In this document: piece after piece, positions 33,159-42,457 of the stretch | Numbering within the stretch: position 1 is the stretch's first letter | Layout of the letters: each line of letters opens with the position of its first letter | Source: Deltaproteobacteria bacterium | GTDB taxonomy: Bacteria > Myxococcota_A > UBA9160 > UBA4427 | Direction of reading: 5' to 3' | Assembly (NCBI GenBank): GCA_002691205.1 | Contig: NZHD01000044.1 | Span: 1-45,629, forward strand | Length of the DNA stretch: 45,629 nt | Translations under genes and position numbers: made by a program | Notes under the pieces: model-generated | What the model was told of the DNA's origin: nothing | What the model saw: the letters and a program-made list of their open reading frames with translations, nothing else | The model's database searches: none

Positions 33159-33944
33159 ATGTCTATTCAAAGTGACTTATTTGATCTAACTGGCAAAGTG
33201 GCCGTGGTGACGGGCTCCTCAAAAGGGATCGGACGTTCCATCGCTTTTGAACTCGCCAAACACGGTGCGCGCGTGGTGATCTCAAGCCGAAAGATTGAAC
33301 CTTGCGAACAAGTCGCTGCCGAGATTAATCTCGAGTGTGCTGATGGAGCCGGTGAAGCCATTGCGATCCCCGCCAATATCGGACGCAAGGAAGACCTTGA
33401 GAACTTAGTCTCAAGCACTCATGACCGATGGGGGCAAATCGACATCTTGGTGTGCAACGCAGCCATCAATCCTTTCTTTGGTCCCTCAAAGGATATTTCT
33501 GACGAAGCCTTTGATAAAATTATGTCATCCAACGTGAAGTCAAACCATTGGCTCTGCCACATGGTCCTGCCCGAGATGGTCCAGCGAAAAGAGGGGGCCA
33601 TCGTGATCGTTTCGAGCATCGGGGGGCTCCGCGCCAGCACCGTCATCGGGGCTTACAATATTTCCAAAGCGGCCGACTTTGCCTTGGTGCGAAATCTGGC
33701 TGCCGAGTATGGGCCTCACAACATTCGGGTGAACGCCATTGCGCCGGGACTCATCCGAACCGACTTCGCGCGTGCGCTTTGGGAAGATCCAAAAATTCTA
33801 AAGCACGCGACCAGTTCGGTCCCTCTGCGCCGGATCGGCGAACCCGATGAACTCGCGGGCATTGCCGTCTTCCTCACGTCGAAAGCGGGCAGCTTTACAA
33901 CGGGACAAAACTTCGTCATCGACGGGGGACAAACCGTCGTCTGA
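33159..33944 (+). CDS. SDR family oxidoreductase, DHRS4/FabG-like
   Basis: The 261-residue classical SDR has TGSSKGIG (18-25), CNAA (99-102), Ser153, Tyr166 and Lys170 (YNISK), and a C-terminus FTTGQNFVIDGGQTVV typical of the group. RKIEP after the second strand suggests NADP(H) preference, as in DHRS4-like carbonyl reductases. It would oxidise or reduce a hydroxy/keto group on a lipid- or isoprenoid-type substrate. AAGGA is six bases before the ATG; the frame continues upstream but without a site. It is 61 bases downstream of the first SDR. Confidence 0.88.
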   Translation: MSIQSDLFDLTGKVAVVTGSSKGIGRSIAFELAKHGARVVISSRKIEPCEQVAAEINLECADGAGEAIAIPANIGRKEDLENLVSSTHDRWGQIDILVCNAAINPFFGPSKDISDEAFDKIMSSNVKSNHWLCHMVLPEMVQRKEGAIVIVSSIGGLRASTVIGAYNISKAADFALVRNLAAEYGPHNIRVNAIAPGLIRTDFARALWEDPKILKHATSSVPLRRIGEPDELAGIAVFLTSKAGSFTTGQNFVIDGGQTVV

Positions 33945-34041
33945 TGCACACCCTTAGAGTCCAGCGGAAGGCCTGCGATTCTACTCGAGATGTGGAAATA
34001 AACGCCTAGCGTCAAATACGGAAGGGCACTCAGGAGTCAAC

Positions 34042-35109
34042 ATGAAGGAAGATTTGGCCGGTGAAGTTCGAACCGACGAGAAATTCGATGAGGCTGTGCT
34101 GGCCGCTTACCTCAAAGAGCATGTTCCTGCTCTTGTGGGCGAGTTGCGGGTCCAGCAATTTCATGGCGGAAGTGCCAACCTCACGTATTCGCTGAGCTTC
34201 GATGGAACCGAATGCGTCCTTAGAAGACCCCCGCTCGGACCCGTTGCTCCAAAGTCTCACGATATGCGCCGAGAGTTTGCGGGACTATCGGCTCTGGCTC
34301 CTGTCTATCCTCATTCTCCGCGTCCCATTCACCTTTGCGAGGACGAGAGTGTAATTGGTGCAGTGTTCTTTTTGATGGAGCGGCGAAACGGTCTCGTAAT
34401 CCGAAAGGAGTGGCCCGAAGATTTGCCCGATTCGCCAGAACTTCGGAAGAGGATGAGCGCATCGCTGATCGACGCACTGGCTGATCTCCATTCCGTGGAC
34501 ACGGAGCGTCCAGAGATTGCCGCTCTGGGGAAGGCCGAAGGTTTTGTAAGCCGGCAAATCAACGGCTGGGCAGGGCGATGGGGAAAAGCCAAGACACGTG
34601 AATTGCCTCTTATGGATCGTCTCAACGAGTGGCTTTTGGAGCACATTCCGGCCTCTAAATATACATCGGTCCTCCACAACGACTACAAGCTCGATAATAC
34701 GATTTACGACTTATCTGACCCGGGACGATTGGCGGGGGTGTTTGATTGGGACATGGTGACTGTAGGTGACCCCTTGATCGACTTAGGGACACTCCTTGGA
34801 TACTGGCCTCAAGAGAGTGACATGGGCCCGCGTGGAGCCACCGGCACCGCGGTCACAACACTCCCGGGGTTCATGACACGTGAAGAATTGACAGAACGCT
34901 ATTCCGAAAGAACTGGGTTCGACGTGGAGGGCCTGCCTTTCTACGAGATTTTTGCGTTATTTAAGACCGCTGTCGTTATCGAGCAGATTTATGTCCGATG
35001 GGTTAGAGGACAGACGAAAGACAGTCGCTTTGAGGCTCTCGGACAGCTCACACCCATGTTTGCCCAAGCCGCTTGGGAATTGGTGCAAGAGCTCCCGGCG
35101 AACCGTTAA
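34042..35109 (+). CDS. Aminoglycoside-phosphotransferase-fold kinase (ACAD10-like phosphotransferase)
   Basis: The 355-residue protein has the APH/choline-kinase fold: a glycine-containing loop FHGGSANLTYSL, catalytic loop VLHNDYKLDN (210-219) and metal motif FDWDMVTVGDPLIDLG (Asp235, Asp237). In environmental bacteria this subgroup sits with acyl-CoA dehydrogenases and SDRs. The related ACAD10/11 proteins phosphorylate 4-hydroxyacyl-CoAs so the hydroxyl can be removed (family knowledge). With a thiolase and two SDRs upstream, a role in degrading hydroxylated acyl-CoAs is a reasonable inference. AGGAG lies close upstream of the ATG. Confidence 0.85.
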   Translation: MKEDLAGEVRTDEKFDEAVLAAYLKEHVPALVGELRVQQFHGGSANLTYSLSFDGTECVLRRPPLGPVAPKSHDMRREFAGLSALAPVYPHSPRPIHLCEDESVIGAVFFLMERRNGLVIRKEWPEDLPDSPELRKRMSASLIDALADLHSVDTERPEIAALGKAEGFVSRQINGWAGRWGKAKTRELPLMDRLNEWLLEHIPASKYTSVLHNDYKLDNTIYDLSDPGRLAGVFDWDMVTVGDPLIDLGTLLGYWPQESDMGPRGATGTAVTTLPGFMTREELTERYSERTGFDVEGLPFYEIFALFKTAVVIEQIYVRWVRGQTKDSRFEALGQLTPMFAQAAWELVQELPANR

Positions 35110-35284
35110 GGCCCGATCCCATGCAAGCTCAAATCAAGGAGAGCGTGTTCGTGCTTTGTCCCACTTCATAGGGGCTGCGCATGGAGGACGGCCCGCTACT
35201 GTAAGAATTTCGGGCAACGGGGCCCGCTTCGCTAAGTCTTAATCCCACAAGCCGGTGGCAAGAGAAACTCATGAGGTCGGTTCC

Positions 35285-37702
35285 GTGCTTCGAATCATTT
35301 CCTTAGACCAGGTCAAAGATAGGCCGGTGGGCGGTAAAGCAGCCGGACTGGCCAAGCTCATTGCACTTGGACTGAATGTTCCTGAAGGCTTTGTCATCTT
35401 GGGGGCGTCCCCAGGCGAGGCAACGACGCAGCTCGAGGAGGCTTGGCTCGCACTCGGGGGCGGCCCGGTTGCGGTCCGCTCTTCAGCGCTCGATGAAGAT
35501 GGAACCGAGACTTCCTTCGCCGGGCAGTACGACACCTTTCTAAATGTCAACGGAGCCGCCGATCTGCATCGAGCCGTGGAGGCTTGTCTGGAGTCAGCAA
35601 ATGCCACGACCGCCACGGTCTACCGCGACCGTCACGCTCATCAAACAGAGGAAGAGGGCGGCTCCATGTGCGTGGTTGTACAAAAAATGGTGGAGGCACG
35701 CGCGGCCGGGGTGTGTTTTTCCGTGGATCCCGTGTCATCCAGAACGGACCTCTTGGTCGTTGACGCCGTCAACGGTCTTGGAGAAAGCCTCGTCTCGGGT
35801 TCCGCCTCACCTGACCATCATGTTTTAAATCGGACAACGGGCCAGTGGCTGCCCCCGGAACTCGCCGGAACGACACCTGTACTTGCCGCAACCGAGTGGA
35901 GTGCCATTGCGCAGGGGGCCCTTGAGGCCGAAGAGAAATTGAACGAACCCCTTGACCTCGAGTGGGCCATCGATCAGAAGGGGACCCTTTTTTGGCTTCA
36001 AGCTCGACCGGTCACCGCTCTCGGTCGAGACCCCCGAGAACTGGATACGGGGCTGCCCGTGTCGGGGGACGTTTTGACTCGCTGCAACGTGGGGGAAATG
36101 ATGCCAGGGGCCGTCTCGCCTTTGACTTTTTCAACCTGTGCACGTGGAATTGAAATGGGCTGGCAGGACAATGCGATCCAACTGGGAGTTCAAACCGAGC
36201 GAATCCAACGCTCAAGCTATATCGTGATGTTTCTTGGACATCTTTTTATCAATCTCTCTGAAGGAGCTCGCTTCTCAGCCTCTGTTACGGGGGCTCCGGC
36301 CGATCAGCAGTCACTCGCGATCTGCGGTCGAGTTGTCCCCGAGGTACTCAGTCCGCCCTCGGCGCCTTGGTCCGAAAGATTGCCGCGGATCGCACGGCAG
36401 CTCAAGCAAACATTTGGGGTCAATCGCAATCTTAAAGAAATGAACCGGCTCGCGTCGCAAAGTATCGCCCAAGGAGCCAACTCGAAGGCCACGTGGGAGA
36501 CCATCGACCTCGCCCTCGAGAACCTTTATGAAGCGTACGCGCTTCACCTTCAGGTCTCGACTGGAGCTGGAGCACTGGCGCCTATTTTTTTGAGTATTTT
36601 GGCAGGCAACGGAGAGCCCTCCCAGGAGGACCATGCCACCCTGGCGGGGTTTTTAGCCGGAGCGGAGGATGTCGAAAGCGCGGATATCGTGGCCGGCCTA
36701 GAGCGGGTTGCGGACTTGATTGCGAGTGACGAAAGAGGATCCTCTGACTTCATAGAAAGAGACGAAAAGAGTCGAACCCAGTGGCTGCTTGGCTCCCAGT
36801 CAGGAGAGGCCGGAGTCGCCTTTAGAGCTTACCTCGCAACACATGGCCACCGAAGCGTGCGGGAACTCGATGTACGCCAGCCTGAGTGGAGAGAGGAACC
36901 CCTTCCGGTTGTTCAATCGTTGAGCCATCAAGTCCTTCGACGAGCGTCGGGGGGGCCGCTTCAGTCGGTCCCTCAAAGATCTGCGCCTCCAGCCGTGGCC
37001 CGAGAGCTCAATGGACGAGAACGATTCGTTTCTTTTTTCGTACCTCTGGCACATCGAGCCGTGCGCAATCGCGAAAAAGCTAAATCGCTTTTGGTCGCCA
37101 CGACCGTTCAATTCAAGCGGGCCTATCGAGCCTTGGGAGACCAACTCGTGAATGAAGGGAGGCTCCCCGACCGAGATGCCATTTTCTTTCTTCTGCACGA
37201 CGAGATCGGTGATCTCGTCGACGGAGCTTCACTGGCCGAAGTCGCTGTGGAACGTCGGAAAGCTTTGGCCTACCACGAAACCCTCGATTTCGCGGACATA
37301 CAAGTGGGTATCCCTGAGCCAGAGCCTCGATCTCAGACCTTTACGTCTGCTGATCCCAATCGCGTGGTGGGTAAACCGGTCAGCCGTGGTTCGGTGGAGG
37401 GCAAAGCGCGTGTCGTGGAATCCCTTGAAGAGGCTCAATCCATCCAGGCGGGCGAAATCCTTGTCGCTCGGATTACGGATGTGGGTTGGACTCCCTTTTT
37501 TGGAGTCATCGCGGGTCTCGTGACAGACCTAGGCAGTGCGGTTTCGCATGGCGCCGTCGTCGCGCGAGAGTACGGGCTCCCAGCGGTCTTAAACACTCGG
37601 ATAGGCACGCGTGCGGTGGCCACGGGAGATCTTATCCGTGTAGACGGAGATCGAGGCATCGTTGAAATTCTTCAGCGCAAAGACTCAAGCTCCCCAGAAT
37701 GA
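35285..37702 (+). CDS. PEP-synthase/rifampin-phosphotransferase-like dikinase
   Basis: The roughly 805-residue protein has an N-terminal ATP-grasp domain (GGKAAGLAKL, VAVRSSALDEDG, FAGQYDTFLNV, ARAAGVCFSVDPVS, FWLQARPVTAL; about 1-275), then a large middle domain. The C-terminal swivelling phosphohistidine domain has His755 in SAVSHGAVVAREYGLPAV. The TIM-barrel PEP-binding domain of true PEP synthase is missing. The order ATP-grasp, substrate domain, His domain is that of rifampin phosphotransferases, which transfer the beta-phosphate of ATP to a small molecule. Substrate unknown. The GTG at 35285 has GAGGT eight bases upstream; a GTG at 35255 is possible. Confidence 0.82.
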   Translation: MLRIISLDQVKDRPVGGKAAGLAKLIALGLNVPEGFVILGASPGEATTQLEEAWLALGGGPVAVRSSALDEDGTETSFAGQYDTFLNVNGAADLHRAVEACLESANATTATVYRDRHAHQTEEEGGSMCVVVQKMVEARAAGVCFSVDPVSSRTDLLVVDAVNGLGESLVSGSASPDHHVLNRTTGQWLPPELAGTTPVLAATEWSAIAQGALEAEEKLNEPLDLEWAIDQKGTLFWLQARPVTALGRDPRELDTGLPVSGDVLTRCNVGEMMPGAVSPLTFSTCARGIEMGWQDNAIQLGVQTERIQRSSYIVMFLGHLFINLSEGARFSASVTGAPADQQSLAICGRVVPEVLSPPSAPWSERLPRIARQLKQTFGVNRNLKEMNRLASQSIAQGANSKATWETIDLALENLYEAYALHLQVSTGAGALAPIFLSILAGNGEPSQEDHATLAGFLAGAEDVESADIVAGLERVADLIASDERGSSDFIERDEKSRTQWLLGSQSGEAGVAFRAYLATHGHRSVRELDVRQPEWREEPLPVVQSLSHQVLRRASGGPLQSVPQRSAPPAVARELNGRERFVSFFVPLAHRAVRNREKAKSLLVATTVQFKRAYRALGDQLVNEGRLPDRDAIFFLLHDEIGDLVDGASLAEVAVERRKALAYHETLDFADIQVGIPEPEPRSQTFTSADPNRVVGKPVSRGSVEGKARVVESLEEAQSIQAGEILVARITDVGWTPFFGVIAGLVTDLGSAVSHGAVVAREYGLPAVLNTRIGTRAVATGDLIRVDGDRGIVEILQRKDSSSPE

Positions 37703-37848
37703 GACTCTTTCCTGGAGAATCGAGCCCCTTGGTGCAAGGCTGATGAAGGGCACCCTAAGGCAGCCCAGGAAGCCTTGACGCACCGAGCGCGTAAGGTGCA
37801 TACTTCTTATCCTCGGAACCCTCCGAGACTTCAAAGACGGGATTTTCC

Positions 37849-39051
37849 TTGGGTGCACTAGGCATATCATTTCTGGTGGCAACCGCTCTGATCTTGCTTT
37901 TTCGGCGAATCGGACAGCCTGCGATTGTGGCTTGCATCGTAGGAGGACTGCTTTTACAGACGGTGGCCACATCGATGCCCCCGTTCCACATGGACACCCT
38001 CCATGACCTTCAACTCCTAGGTATTGTACTCCTTCTCGTTCTTGCGGGGATGCAGGTGGAGGTGGATCGTGCGCTGCAGAATTGGCGCATGTTCTTAGTG
38101 GCCTTCGGACAAGTGAGTCTCGGTGCGCTGTTGGGTGGCCTTTTTGGCTTGTTGGCCAGTTCTCAGGGCTGGATTACAACCGACGGTCACTCGGGGTTAG
38201 CGGTCTTCGCGCTTTGCTTGGCCCTTTCTTCAACGGCCATTGTCGTCGAGAATCTCCAGGCCAAGGGCGCCACGAGCACGCCCTACGGTCAAGCGATTCT
38301 TATTTTAATGCTGTTCCAAGATATCGTGGCCGTCTTGGCCCTCTCATTAATCGGTCTTCCCGGCGAGGGAGGCCTTGAAAAGACCAAAACGGCCCCCCTC
38401 GACCTCGGTCTCCAATTCTTTGTATTTGCAGGCGTGGCCATTCTGTTGGGTCGAACGGTGATGATCCGAATCATAGAGCGCGTCCGTTACGACGCTGGAC
38501 TGCTCTTGATCTTCGTTCTCGGCTGGGCGGGCGGGCTAGCCGGACTGGCCATTCAGACTGGCTTTTCTCCCACTGTGGCTGGCTTTTTGGCGGGCGTGGC
38601 GCTTTCATTCACTCCGCACCGCGCGAGTATCGAACTTCGTATCGAGCCCCTAAAAGTCTTCGGAATCACAATTTACTTCATCTTTATGGGCACCACTCTT
38701 CCGCTAGGCGAACTGGACTCAGGACTCATTCTGCCTATTGCCATGGCCACTTTCTTAATCGTGGCTGTGCGTCCACTCACGAGTCTATGGCTGGCCCAGT
38801 TAGGGGGAATGTCGTCCCGGGAATCCTCCCATTTTGGCCTCGCCATCGGTCAAGGCTCTGAATTCGCCATGATTCTCAGCGCTGGAGCCTATCATGCCAA
38901 GATTTTAGATGAGTCAGGCTTTCTCGTGATCGTTATGGCGAGTGTGATTAGCATGGTGATCTCGTCATGGGTTCAACTTTTCTTTCGCAAGCGAGGAGGA
39001 ACCTCTACCGGCGAGGTGACAAGCGTGGATGAAGTAGCGTCCGTGACTTGA
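37849..39051 (+). CDS. Cation:proton antiporter, CPA2 (KefB-type) family
   Basis: The 400-residue protein has about twelve membrane segments. Family stretches include RRIGQPAIVACIVGGLLL, LLVLAGMQVEVD, ALCLALSSTAIVVENLQ and FQDIVAVLALSLIG (the ion-binding aspartate region), then FSPTVAGFLAGVAL. It exchanges Na+ or K+ for protons in the inner membrane. The C-terminal RCK/TrkA-N regulatory domain of KefB/KefC is absent. The start is probably TTG at 37849 with a weak GGGA site upstream. A small hairpin (CTCGGA-ACCC-TCCGAG, 37812-37827) lies just before it. Confidence 0.85.
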   Translation: MGALGISFLVATALILLFRRIGQPAIVACIVGGLLLQTVATSMPPFHMDTLHDLQLLGIVLLLVLAGMQVEVDRALQNWRMFLVAFGQVSLGALLGGLFGLLASSQGWITTDGHSGLAVFALCLALSSTAIVVENLQAKGATSTPYGQAILILMLFQDIVAVLALSLIGLPGEGGLEKTKTAPLDLGLQFFVFAGVAILLGRTVMIRIIERVRYDAGLLLIFVLGWAGGLAGLAIQTGFSPTVAGFLAGVALSFTPHRASIELRIEPLKVFGITIYFIFMGTTLPLGELDSGLILPIAMATFLIVAVRPLTSLWLAQLGGMSSRESSHFGLAIGQGSEFAMILSAGAYHAKILDESGFLVIVMASVISMVISSWVQLFFRKRGGTSTGEVTSVDEVASVT

Positions 39052-39099
39052 AGCTTGAGCGATGGACCCTCAAGACCGAAGGGATTTATGGGGATCTTC

Positions 39100-40095
39100 T
39101 TAGGATGAGGCAGAGTCTACGGATCCCTTCCGGCCTCTCGGTACGACTTCATGTCCAGGAGACTTAGGTTCGTCATCCACCATCTGAGAGGGAAAACCTG
39201 GCGCCAAGACCCGCTCTCCCGTGGCCTCCTCAAGACGGCGAATCACGTCTGAAGACCAAGTACGAGCCCCAAATCTTTGTGCTGCATCCTGAAAGATTCG
39301 GATGAGAAGTGGCGAAATTTCAAGAGGCAACTCGGCCTGGTCGGCGAGTGACTGGAATAACGAGATATCTTTTAATACAAGGTCCATGGTGAAGTTAATG
39401 TCTCGACTCCCATTGAGGATGACCTGACTCTCGGTTTCGTGAACAAAAGAATTGCCCGAAGAAATTCGAATGGCCTCGTAGGCGGTGGACAAGTCCATCC
39501 CCGCTTGTTGACTCGTGACCAAAGCCTCTGAGAGCGCGACTAAATTCGCTGTGGCCAAATAGTTCGTGACCACTTTGAGGATAGACGCGGACCCTAGACC
39601 GCCGGTGTGAAGAATCTCGTGCCCCATCTCGGAGAGGACCGGTAGAAGCATCTCAAAAACGGGTCGCTCACAGCCGGCGAAAATTGCAATATTTCCCGTT
39701 GCGGCGCGATGACATCCTCCAGAGACTGGGCAATCCGCAGGCCAGGCGCCCAGCTTTCGAACTTTTTCACCGAGACGACGAATCTCACTTGAATCGGTGG
39801 TACTCATTTCCGCCCAGATCTTGCCGGGCGAGAATCCGAAGAGGGCTCCATGGGCGCCCTCCATGACCTCCGCACTTGCGGCGGGATTAGGGAGGCAGGT
39901 GATGAGGAGGTCAACACGCTCGGCGACGGCCCTCGGAGTCTCTCCCTTTCGGGCCCCCGCAGCCAGAAGCGGAGCCTCAGATTCGGGGTCTAAATCCAGA
40001 ATCGTCACATCTAAGCCTGAGCGGAGAAGGCTTCCAGCCAGTTTGGCTCCGACATTGCCAAGTCCAATAAACCCCACCCGGGAGGGCTGCTCCAT
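39100..40095 (-). CDS. NAD(P)-dependent 3-hydroxyisobutyrate dehydrogenase family oxidoreductase
   Basis: The 331-residue protein has the Rossmann motif VGFIGLGNVGAKLAG (7-21), the substrate-site signature DCPVSGGCHRAATG and the catalytic lysine region ASILKVVTNYLATANL. Members oxidise 3-hydroxyisobutyrate, 6-phosphogluconate-like or tartronate-type substrates, or act as imine reductases; which applies is open. The last 40 residues are polar and beyond the normal family end. GAGGAG is about five bases before the ATG. It is divergent from the ketoacyl synthase III gene, with 212 bases between. Confidence 0.88.
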   Translation of the reverse strand: MEQPSRVGFIGLGNVGAKLAGSLLRSGLDVTILDLDPESEAPLLAAGARKGETPRAVAERVDLLITCLPNPAASAEVMEGAHGALFGFSPGKIWAEMSTTDSSEIRRLGEKVRKLGAWPADCPVSGGCHRAATGNIAIFAGCERPVFEMLLPVLSEMGHEILHTGGLGSASILKVVTNYLATANLVALSEALVTSQQAGMDLSTAYEAIRISSGNSFVHETESQVILNGSRDINFTMDLVLKDISLFQSLADQAELPLEISPLLIRIFQDAAQRFGARTWSSDVIRRLEEATGERVLAPGFPSQMVDDEPKSPGHEVVPRGRKGSVDSASS

Positions 40096-40307
40096 CTTTT
40101 CTCCTCTGCTTCAATGTGTTCACGCCAGCTGGCAAGCAGAGGTCAAACTAAGTGACTCCGAGAAGGAGTGCCAATATGGAGAGGTGCCGTGAAGGCATTT
40201 GAGGGCTGACAAATAACACAGAGCATCACCCACGAGTCTTGGGTCCTGAGAAAGCAAAGACTTCCTGCTGAGCTACTTTGTTGACCTACCTAGGAGGGAA
40301 ACCCAGC

Positions 40308-41423
40308 GTGTATCAAGCCATCATTACAGGAACGGGTCTGTGGACGCCGGACGACGGCATCACAAATGCTGAACTCGTTGAGTCTCTGACCACGGCTGTA
40401 GACGCGTGGAATAAAAGTCACGCCGACGAGATTGCACGCGGAGAATTGGATGAACGCGACCGTCCCAACGAACGTTTCATCGTCAGGGCCTCAGGCGTGG
40501 AACATCGATACGTCATCGAGAAGACCGGGATTCTAGACCCCAAAAGGCTTCGTCCCCATCTCCCTACGAGAAATGAAGATGAAGACTCGTTGCAATGTGA
40601 GGTCTCTCTCAAGGCGATTCATCAAGCTCTTCAAGAGGCGGGCCGCGAACCCACCGACGTGGATGCCATCATCGTGGGATGCTCAAATTTGCAAAGACCG
40701 TACCCCGCGGTCGCCGTCGAAATCCAAAATGCGCTTGGAGCCCAGGGCTGGGCCTATGACATGAACGTGGCCTGTTCATCGGCTACGTTTGCTCTTCAGT
40801 CGGCCGTGGATGCCATCCGAACAGGCTCCGCGAAATGCGCCATTGTGGTGAGTCCCGAGATCACGTCTGGACACAACAACTTCGAACTCCGGGACTACCA
40901 CTTTATCTTCGGAGATGCCTGCACCGCCATGGTGATTGAGGCCGAAGAGCCCGGCAAGACCGGCTGGCGAGTCATGGGAACTCGTCTTCAGACCAAGTTT
41001 TCGAATAATATTCGGAACGATTTCGGCTTCCTTAACCGATCAGAAGACACGCCCCGAGACCCTCTGGAACTCGTTTTTAGACAGCGGGGACGCAAGGTCT
41101 TCAAGGACGTTTGTCCCATGGTGGCGGCTCAGATCAAGTCCCATCTGGAGGACGAAGGCTATCAGCCCACTGCTCTTGCTCGCCTGTGGCTTCACCAAGC
41201 CAACCTAGGGATGAATCAACTCATCTCTAAGACAGTCCTAGGAAGGGTGCCGGAGATCCATGAGGCTCCGGTCATCCTGGATGAGTATGCCAATACAAGC
41301 AGTGCTGGTTCAGTGATCGCTTTTCATAAATTCAAAGACGACCTCCCGTCAGGGGCCATGGGTATGCTTTGCTCCTTTGGGGCCGGCTACTCCATCGGGA
41401 GTGTGATTTTACAGCGTTCCTAG
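40308..41423 (+). CDS. Beta-ketoacyl-ACP synthase III, PA3286-type
   Basis: The 371-residue protein has the thiolase-fold triad of KAS III: Cys156 in NVACSSATFAL, His296 in LHQANLGMNQL and Asn329 in YANTSSAG, with the final GAGYSIGSV loop. Compared with FabH it is longer and has an N-terminal insert (AWNKSHADEIARGELDERDRP). That matches Pseudomonas PA3286, which condenses octanoyl-CoA from beta-oxidation with malonyl-ACP and so links fatty-acid breakdown to synthesis (family knowledge). The GTG at 40308 has AGGAGG ten bases upstream; the frame's TTG codons further up lie before that site. Confidence 0.88.
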   Translation: MYQAIITGTGLWTPDDGITNAELVESLTTAVDAWNKSHADEIARGELDERDRPNERFIVRASGVEHRYVIEKTGILDPKRLRPHLPTRNEDEDSLQCEVSLKAIHQALQEAGREPTDVDAIIVGCSNLQRPYPAVAVEIQNALGAQGWAYDMNVACSSATFALQSAVDAIRTGSAKCAIVVSPEITSGHNNFELRDYHFIFGDACTAMVIEAEEPGKTGWRVMGTRLQTKFSNNIRNDFGFLNRSEDTPRDPLELVFRQRGRKVFKDVCPMVAAQIKSHLEDEGYQPTALARLWLHQANLGMNQLISKTVLGRVPEIHEAPVILDEYANTSSAGSVIAFHKFKDDLPSGAMGMLCSFGAGYSIGSVILQRS

Positions 41424-41459
41424 TTCGCTTTCGACTGACCGCCAAACAAGGAGCCGACC

Positions 41460-42395
41460 ATGCAAGACCCTGGAACCGACTTTGATGGCCTTGAACACCT
41501 TAAAGTGAGTGCCAATGGGATTGATTTCCATGTCGCCCAGATGGGCTCTGGAGATCGCCTCGCTCTATGCCTGCACGGGTTCCCTGAAAATTGGATCTCC
41601 TGGCGTTTTCAGATGCCTTTTCTGGCTGAGAAGGGCTGGCGGGTCTGGGCACCGGACCTTCGCGGGTATGGCGAAACCAGCAAACCCTCAGGAATCCAAG
41701 AATATGCCCTGGAGACGCTTTTGGAAGATGTGGGCGCGCTCATTGACGCCTCTTCGGCCCGGGAGGTTATGCTCATCGCGCACGACTGGGGCGCGATTAT
41801 CGCCTGGCTTTTTGCGACCCGAAAAGTACGTCCTCTTGACCGGTTAGTCATCATGAATGTTCCCCATCCGGGGGCCGCGAGCTCAGGAGGCCCGTCTCTC
41901 AAACAACTCTTGGCCTCTTGGTACATTTTCTTTTTTCAGATCCCTGGACTTCCCGAATGGATTCTCAGTCGAGACGAAGCGAAGGCTGTTGGGCGCGCTC
42001 TCTCTGATACGTGTTGCCACCCTGAGCGATTTCCAGATGAAATTATCCGTCTCTACCGTGAAGCGGCCCTGCGGCCTGGCGCGCTCACCGGTATGGTGAA
42101 CTACTACAGAGCCCTGGTCCGCGGCGGAGGCATGCGAAGACAAGCTCGGTTGGGCTATCCCGCCATCGAGACCCCGTCTCTCTTTCTGTGGGGAGAGCAA
42201 GATGTCGCGCTCACGAAAGAAACAACGTACGGAACGGAAGACTTTGTAACGTCCCTGACTCTTCGCTATTTGCCCAATGCCTCCCATTGGGTGCAACAAG
42301 ATCAACCCGAGGTCGTGAATCCCATGCTTGAGGCGTGGCTTGAGGGAGACATTGTCCCTGAGGCATCGGAGATCGAGAACAAACTCCGCTCATAA
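41460..42395 (+). CDS. Alpha/beta hydrolase, epoxide hydrolase-like
   Basis: The 311-residue protein has the HGFPENW oxyanion motif (39-45), DLRGYGETSKP and the nucleophile elbow IAHDWGAIIAW with Asp109 instead of serine. That is the mark of epoxide hydrolases and haloalkane dehalogenases. The acid (LFLWGEQDVALTKE) and histidine (NASHWVQQDQP) regions are present. The cap-region sequence favours the epoxide-hydrolase-like group. AAGGAG is about six bases before the ATG and 37 bases after the ketoacyl synthase stop, so the two probably form an operon. Confidence 0.88.
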   Translation: MQDPGTDFDGLEHLKVSANGIDFHVAQMGSGDRLALCLHGFPENWISWRFQMPFLAEKGWRVWAPDLRGYGETSKPSGIQEYALETLLEDVGALIDASSAREVMLIAHDWGAIIAWLFATRKVRPLDRLVIMNVPHPGAASSGGPSLKQLLASWYIFFFQIPGLPEWILSRDEAKAVGRALSDTCCHPERFPDEIIRLYREAALRPGALTGMVNYYRALVRGGGMRRQARLGYPAIETPSLFLWGEQDVALTKETTYGTEDFVTSLTLRYLPNASHWVQQDQPEVVNPMLEAWLEGDIVPEASEIENKLRS

Positions 42396-42457
42396 CAAAG
42401 GGAGCTACTCGCCAAGGCACCTAGGCGCGTGTCCCTCTTATACAGCCACGGTCAGTA

